From Isoetes taiwanensis (lineage: Eukaryota > Streptophyta > Lycopodiopsida > Isoetales > Isoetaceae), in the NCBI GenBank assembly GCA_021234155.1, contig JAJEKV010000004.1, positions 17,543,310-17,607,309 of the forward strand: a stretch of 64,000 bases of DNA, written 5' to 3'. The notes beneath the pieces are model-generated. The model saw only the letters and a program-made list of their open reading frames with translations. It made no database searches and had not been told where the DNA came from. The translations under genes and the position numbers were made by a program. Below, piece after piece: positions 57,618 to 64,000 of the stretch. The first letter of the stretch is position 1, and each line of letters begins with the position of its first letter.

Positions 57618-58035
57618 ACTACGAACATCATTAAAAATAGACAACTCGGCAAGAGATAAATAGTAAAAACGAGGTTAAAGTAAAATATGATGGTAACGTT
57701 TTTAAATAATTGTAACGGAACCCTAAAAAATATTTCCGGACAAAATACGGAACCCTAAAAAACATCGATAAAAAACACAAAAAAAAACCGAGATTCAAAG
57801 CGCTAGCCGATAGACAATTTCTTGTTGATCGCGAACTCACTAAACTTTACATTTCCCTCTTGCCCAGAAATCAACCCTAATGCCATCAATAAAATAATGG
57901 AAGTCACAAGAATCTCCTCGGCTCCATTAGCACTCTTAGCTCGATAATGGCCATTCGCCTTCCATGGTGGCCGATAAATGACTTCCTCCCTCTCCATACT
58001 CGAATATCCACCAGACGGGAGTGATTATGGTCCTC

Positions 58036-58700
58036 AAACGGCTCCCAAAAATTGTGCAGCCTCTCTTTTTCTGTTTCTTCGCTCTAGTTGACAATTAACG
58101 ATAAATATTGTTTTGGAAGAAAGTATCCGAACTTAAAGGAGGACTTAACCACGCGGACCTTTAGTTGACGGTGGATGATTCGTGAATCGAACATCCTGTG
58201 TCGGAACAAAAATAAGCCATCCACAAAATCGGGCAGGGGGAGAAAGAACGATATGTTCCTGAGCTTTTTAACTTCCCCGCTACTTATCCGAATATGTTAG
58301 CAAATACCTCAAACGGTGTGAAGATTTTGAAACTCATCCTCACGCCCGCTTTGTGACATTCCCATTGCACCACGTTGACCATGCATTTCTTCATTGCAAT
58401 TACATTGTTCTCATTAGTCCGCGGGTTTACAAAGTTCACTTAAAGGGGCAATTCAACAAGGCCTCAAGCTCCGGTTTCCTCGACCTTTACGTTATAATCA
58501 TGTCCAGAAACCAGATGCCTATACCCCGCAAGGTCGTTTATATCCATACCTTGAAAAGGACAATTCGATGTCTATGTGATACACGACAAATTACACTACT
58601 AATACTTTCTACGGAATGACATCCACGACGTCTCCGATAAACATAAACCTGCACAATAAATTTGTTTGTAAACACGCACGTGTCAAAGAAATGAAAAGAT
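58036..58700. other. right flank of the array, coding-like but unidentified
   Basis: Composition stays like the array (GC-richer than the flanks). An 88-codon plus-strand frame (58353-58619) has no motif. It may hold another decayed gene of the element. Confidence 0.35.
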
Positions 58701-58705
58701 AAGAA

Positions 58706-58770
58706 GATCACACGACGCCGAAAACTATCTCACGCAGCTAATAGTCGGCCCCAGCTTCATCGTGTGATCC
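58706..58770. repeat. palindromic motif, site 18
   Basis: GATCACACGACGCCGAA (58706-58722) faces TCATCGTGTGATCC (58757-58770). Rightmost example, outside the tandem copies, showing the element extends to at least 58.8 kb. Confidence 0.85.
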
Positions 58771-58789
58771 GCTTTAAGGTGGTTACCAT

Positions 58790-59400
58790 TTGCGGGCAAT
58801 TTTGGGAAACATTTTTTGGTGGAGATTAGCTCTTTGGCCATATCGTAAGGGTATATGCATGCATTATTGTTATACTTTCCACTTTCCCGCCGCTAGAATT
58901 CAACTTGAACTCTTTTATCCTACCTATCCAATGTGTCCGCACGCCCTGATCGCCTTTTGTCGCTTAACTCTATGCTCGCCCCTCGTTGATGGCAAGCATA
59001 CTCACCCACTTAACCTATTGAGACAAAACCTCCCACTTCTTGACCTTGGGAGTTCAGAATGGGGCAAGAACATGAAATTAAGGTGAGACATGGATTGCGG
59101 ATGAGGAGTGAAGGCGGAGAGGATGCAATGAGGCGCTTGAGTGACAAGATGTAAGTTTACGCCAAAATTTGACAAGGGAGTTGGTGACGCCGAAGAGGGC
59201 GGTCAAAGTCACCATTATTTTGGGCGGCGGCGACTCAAAAATACGGGCCATTAAAATGGTTGTAATAAAAAGCGCAGGCATCCCCTATGAAAATACGCCA
59301 TGTGGATGCCAAGTAAGCCTGCTCATCCTTCTACCCCTTAAAGTAACACCTTTCGAAAAAGGCGCAAAACACATTGGTCTGGCTTAATCTGACGCGGGAA
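58790..59400 (+). other. short reading frames, unidentified
   Basis: A 98-codon frame (58790-59086) and a 72-codon frame (59169-59387; LVTPKRAVKVTIILGGGDSK) follow the last palindrome. They are protein-like in composition but match no family I know. Confidence 0.25.
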
Positions 59401-59759
59401 ATCTTTAGCCCAAGATAAGGGCCATTTTCAGACCCCAAATCCGCCCTAATGCCACTTGTCGTGGAGGTACATTACTTGCCTTCCTAATGTATCATTCGTT
59501 GGAGTTCAACTTTCCTTCATAGTCTAGCTTCACCAAAGCTCCAACATACCTTGTAGCTTCAGACCGGTTTGCATCTTCTCGCTAGCAAGATAAGTGTATC
59601 CACGCGGGCGGCGTGGTTATCTTACTTATGCATACCCTTGCATCTTTATTCCACACCTCGGGAACATCAATCCCCTTACAAAATGCTATGTATGCATAAT
59701 TTTATAATCCGTAGTTATGGATCCGCGTCCTCACATCCCATTATTCTCTACCTTTTCAC

Positions 59760-60757
59760 GACTCATACCTCGATTCAAGCAGTTGATCTACTGTTAAGAT
59801 GTTAGTTGATCATGGTATGATACTCTGCTGTGCGCCGAAAACATCACTGACTTACGCTCCAACCTGCTGTGTATGGGAAAGGGGGGTAAAGACCTAGGAG
59901 CCATGCGTAGTATGATCCTAGCAGATAGACCTCTGTAATTCTCATTATAATGCAGCCTGTGCATAGAGAGCAGCCTTGACTGGCTTAGAATAGAGAACTT
60001 GTTCCAATTGCAGAGGGATCAATGACATGCATTATCTATGGGGGATCCATAGAAAGCCAGAATACCTTGCCACAATGAGAGGGCAAGATATGGACCCCTC
60101 CTAGGTGATCGCCATGAGGTTAGATGAGTATGAGCTTGGGGCTAACTGCTTTCTAGTTGCCTACAGCGGCAAGATGCCTCTTGGAAGGAGCAGCCTTCTT
60201 GTGTTATCAGACCGGGGGATATGCAACCCTGAAGTAGCCTTAGGGTTATGTCTCTGATAGGCTCGAGACCTGAAGCTTTTCGATCTAAATGCAAAGTATG
60301 CACAAGAGGGATGTATGAAGTGGAATACTCTTGCCATTCTTTTATGCCAGCCAACTCCAATGTTATAAATTCTGTCTGCTGATATCTTGAGGCCCAGACC
60401 GTCAGTCATACCTCATAGAGCCAGAGTTTGGATTAGGATCTCCCTTCTTAAAGTAGATGCTATGTTTATGATGATGTCGATGCAGTCACGATGGTGCCTC
60501 ACCCTGCATGGTGAGTATTTATTTGAACTATGTGATTGATGCTTGTACTTATGTTTTACGCTTCCACAGTGAAATTGACCCCGGGAAAATGAGGAAAGAC
60601 ACCAAGAAAGACATGTCCTTCTTTCCACATCAATTCTGGAGCATCATCCAGTATCCGATGTTGCATGAACAACCTCCTGCGGACTTGCAGATTCGACATG
60701 AGGAGATCTCCAGATCCTATACGATGGGAGCATCATATAGGGTAACTGGACAACACA
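59760..60757 (+). mobile_element. diverged LTR of the 29-kb gypsy family
   Basis: Collinear with the LTR at 28973-30473: GGGGGTAAAGACCTAGGAG matches GAGGGGTAGAGACC..., GAGGGCAAGATATGG matches GAGGGCCGGGCATGG, TTTTATGCCAGCCAACTCC matches TTCTATGCCGACCAATGCC, and the end ATGGGAGCATCATATAGG matches ATGGGAGCATCAGATAGG. The start could not be fixed. No coding interior. Confidence 0.65.
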
Positions 60758-60758
60758 A

Positions 60759-60770
60759 TGGTATAAGAGC
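60759..60770 (+). other. primer-binding site (initiator tRNA-Met type)
   Basis: TGGTATAAGAGC, one mismatch from TGGTATCAGAGC, one base after the CA end of the diverged LTR. Confidence 0.75.
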
Positions 60771-63700
60771 AATAATCTCAATGCACTCAAGATCAAAGCA
60801 CTGGCCAAATACCCTAGTAGAAAGAACTAACGCAGCAGAACTTGAAGCTTGGGAGAATCACACCTTCCAAACAGGGTAGCCCTTAAGGCCAAATTCGCAT
60901 AGGTGTAATCTAGAATGATAGGCAAATTTTAGGTTTTCGAGATTATGTTGGCTAATTTCTCCCAACTTAAATTTTTAGCTATAGAAGCCTAGGCGAATCT
61001 CGATCATTAGCCTAGAAATGGTGGTTGTATGATTTCTCAAGCCAAATTTAACTCGACAATAATGACCACATATTAAAATACATACATACCATCAAGTTTA
61101 TGCTACGTGGCTCGAAAAACTACTCCAACCAACTTAACATTGTCTTTGCTTATGGGTGCAAATTAAAATCAAAATTTGTAGATAAGATGGAAATGTAGTT
61201 TTGACGATAAATTACCCTAAGACAACACCATTGTATTTGTGTTCCATTAATTATACCAAGACAAACCATTGTCTACTACACTAAGACAACCATTGACCAT
61301 TAACTAAGTAAAGACAAACATCAGGTTATTCAGCATTAGAAGTACAAAACTAGTACCTAGTTGCACCCCTAATAAAAGTTATGCTTTAGCTCAGTAGTAC
61401 AAAAACGTACGAGTTGTTTACCATTAGATTTAGGATTACAAATGTAGTTATCTATCTAAGACGCATAAAACAAATTGGTTCAATGCTTGAACCCTAGATT
61501 TCTACACGTAATTTTGTCTCTCTAAGAAAATCATTTTGGATCAACTAAACTCAGGCTATATACAAGCTGCAAATCTAGAATTTGGCATCAAAGGCATTCT
61601 ACAATTTTCAGGATTTCATTTCGATTTTTCTACTTAGCTACAGGCACTATTCACTCAGTTGAGAACCTTATTCGACTTGAAACATCAATCTGCGCATCTC
61701 AATAACTTTTTCTTAAAATATTAAGACAGAAACATAAACGAAATGACTAACACTTCTAGATTTGTGCACAACAACGTACCGAGTATTATCATCAGGCCAT
61801 GTTTATCCATGAATTATCACCACTTCTTGCAGTAATGACCTACTGTTCTGCTTGTCTTCTGTGCATCTAATCTATCCAAATCAAAGCTTCAAATCTCCAC
61901 ACTTGAATGTATCTAGGATTCTAGATTAACTCTAATTCTATTTATAATGAATGTCTCCTGTCACGGAAAAAGCATGTTGCAGCTAGATCAACTTATTTTT
62001 CTAAACCTCACTTGCTGAGCAAATAAGAAAACTTTCACACTAAAGTCCAACTCTAATAAAGCCTGGCCTATCTCTATCCTTATTAGAAACATCAATCGAT
62101 ATCATCTTTTTCTTAAAATAGGATGACAGGAACACAAGGAAATGACTATTAAAATCTACACCTCTAGGAGGTCTGTGCACAACAATATGTAGCAAAATAA
62201 CAAGGGATTCCAGGAGGATTTGATATGGATGTAAAAAATAACAATTCCTGAAACCATAGGCCATATATCTCTAGAACAATTGACTGGGTTATTATAAAAA
62301 AAAATATAGATTCAAGATGAAAAATAATCACATTAGCTCACTAAGTATATTAGTTAAAGTAGTTTTATTAGGACATCGAGTTATTTTGGTAGAGGTTCGA
62401 GACCCCGTATTTCATATTCTAAAATCTTAGGCAATGCCGTATAGAGGTTCTATATTCCCTCAAAACATTAGGTGAAATCGTATTTCATAGGATCGTAGGA
62501 TCGACGAATCCGACGACTGTGGTAGTCTAGGGTCCATGAACTATCACATTTCTTACTATAAATGACTTACTGCTCTCCACTTGATACAAATATCCATACT
62601 TGAATGTATCCAAATTAACTCCTATTTTTGTCTATAATATGCATCTTCTGTCAAGAAAAAGCAAGACGCATGCTTGTCTCAACCTGAACTATATGCATAA
62701 AATATAAAGAGAAAGACAAGTAAATCTATTTCCAGACTTCACTCACGTTATTATATGGATGGAAAGACTCATATACCAACAGTGTTTTTACATTGCCAAA
62801 ATCAGGCCAATGCACTCCAACATTTGATTGATTCAGAACATTTGAACTAATAGGCTCTCATGCAATTGAAGATATTGTAGGAAGTACATTTGATTGACTT
62901 TCTCTTCTATTACTTGAACCCCATAAAGCCAATGCCCTTCATAAGGAAAATCCTTCATAGTGTATGTGCTGGCGTATGTTCTTCTTCAATCTATTGCGGA
63001 TCTTGTTCTTTAAAAAGCCACGGAGCCAAGTATCATTATTTGCACTGAACAACTAGCTTGAAGAATTCAGGCATAAGATCTTGAAGTATCTGGCTACTAG
63101 TTAGTCATGTCCATGATCATGTAATTGCCCTAAACTTCTTGGGTTTTTCGAGTTCAACACATTGAGCCCACATAGTTTTGCCAAAGCATTGGGCTTGTTC
63201 TAACAATGCATCACTATTTATAATAGCATCTAATGATTCTGACCTAATAACAGCAGCTTTAGACAATGAGCTTACTTTTGTAGTCATCATGTACTGTTTG
63301 CAGGCTTCTAGATTTATCCCAAAATGTAACACATCAGGTCAGGAATATTTAAAAGAATTACAACGGTTGGGAAACAAATTGAATAGGGTGTCTATACTAA
63401 GGTAGGTAGATATCTGAGGAGAATAGTGGTAATATCTGAACTAGAATAGCAGATCTATGATTAGAGGAGATTATCTAGATAAGAATTTGTAAGAATAGGA
63501 AGATATTTCTATCATTGGAAAGGAGAGGATATTGTTCTAATTTTAGAAAAGGCAGATATTATTAAAAAAAAGACAAACTTTAAAACATCATAACTCGGCG
63601 AGCGATTATCACAATGGAGCGATCTTAAGCATTCTGGAAAGCTCTCGGAGTCTAGTTTCAGAATTGGGGTGGCACCTTTCATAACTCCTTACGGTTAGAG

Positions 63701-63890
63701 AGATATCGCAGAAAAGGTGGACAGGGATCAAATAAGACTACACGCGGAAGATCCTTTGGTGGGTAGCCGGAGCCGGATCTTTGGAGTTATCTTTTGTTTG
63801 TCGAAAAGCTTGCATGTTTTATTTTGTTATTGATTCTTTGTGTTTGCAAATATAATATAACATTAAAGAATGAACCTGTTTAAATGAACC
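60771..63890. other. intergenic region, no gene supported
   Basis: AT-rich DNA. Short ORFs at 62.0 and 63.1-63.4 kb lie on both strands with no motif. A GC-richer stretch at about 63.58-63.79 kb may be decayed retroelement leader. Confidence 0.4.
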
Positions 63891-63897
63891 CGCCCCT

Positions 63898-64000
63898 TCG
63901 TCGTTGCCGGAGGGCTGGAGCGGTTGAGCAACGTGCATACCAGGTGATTGGTATATGTCGTTGCCAAAGGCTGGGCGGTAAGGCAACGCGCATACCAGGT
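63898..64000. repeat. tandem repeat of about 56 bp reaching the window edge
   Basis: Two units: GTCGTTGCC...GCATACCAGGT at about 63900-63945 and again at 63958-64000. Each contains CGTTGCC and a later inverted GGCAACG or GAGCAACG, so each unit could fold. The array probably continues past the window. Confidence 0.75.

Larger units (their letters stand above)
51183..58035 (-). repeat. 6.8-kb multigene unit, tandem copy B
   Basis: Complete second copy of 44350-51182. It ends near 58035, where similarity to the end of copy A (TACTCGAATATC, GGTCCTCA, CGGCTCCC) stops. Genes B mirror genes A in order and strand. Confidence 0.92.

Overview
The window is plant nuclear DNA: AT-rich, gene-poor and full of decayed mobile elements. 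Only one intact spliced host gene could be read, on the minus strand at 23.1-26.6 kb. It is a nine-exon phytanoyl-CoA dioxygenase family gene (286 codons) whose exon joins all keep frame. Other plant marks are a PPR-protein pseudogene, a tRNA-Glu pair, an L1-type LINE tail, hAT-like and other MITEs, and Ty3/gypsy LTRs primed by initiator tRNA-Met. The species cannot be named from the sequence. One short run of TTAGGG telomere-type repeats is noted, but it is too short to place the plant.

Layout. 1-12 kb: intergenic DNA with small local duplications and one GC-richer block of decayed coding-like sequence (7.1-9.0 kb). 12.5-15.2 kb: a hAT-like MITE, then a 5'-truncated LINE with an 11-bp target duplication, itself split by an AT-rich inverted-repeat element. 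19.5-21.2 kb: an unidentified decayed coding region. 23.1-26.6 kb: the PhyH gene, with a chromodomain remnant in its largest intron. 28.4-30.5 kb: Ty3/gypsy LTR material in the order partial LTR, polypurine tract, full 1.5-kb LTR, primer site. 32.8-33.4 kb: PPR pseudogene. 34-39 kb: featureless repeat-like DNA except for two tRNA-Glu genes. 59.8-60.8 kb: a diverged LTR of the same family. 60.8-64 kb: intergenic, ending in the start of a short tandem repeat.

The most unusual part is 39.2-58.8 kb. It holds a plus-strand transposase-like reading region (41.7-44.1 kb) and a small acidic-tailed gene (40.2 kb). These face a minus-strand array of small genes that is itself present as two tandem copies of about 6.8 kb (44.35-51.18 and 51.18-58.03 kb). 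Each copy carries, in transcription order: a divergent CENH3-like histone H3 (starting MARTKQTAR), a probable two-exon gene of unknown function, and four related coiled-coil genes, most with a TATA box 85-98 bp before the ATG. Almost every spacer holds an inverted pair of a 17-bp word (GATCACACGACGCCAAG), and several genes end in a separate stem-loop next to a T-run. I read this as a candidate undescribed large mobile or virus-derived element, or a selfish gene cluster, with a histone variant as cargo. The element class is inference. The tandem duplication, the repeated palindromes and the histone fold are seen directly.

Most reading frames in the array are interrupted, but the two copies differ mainly in CG-rich words and are often broken at different places. 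Sequencing or assembly error is therefore a serious alternative to true decay.
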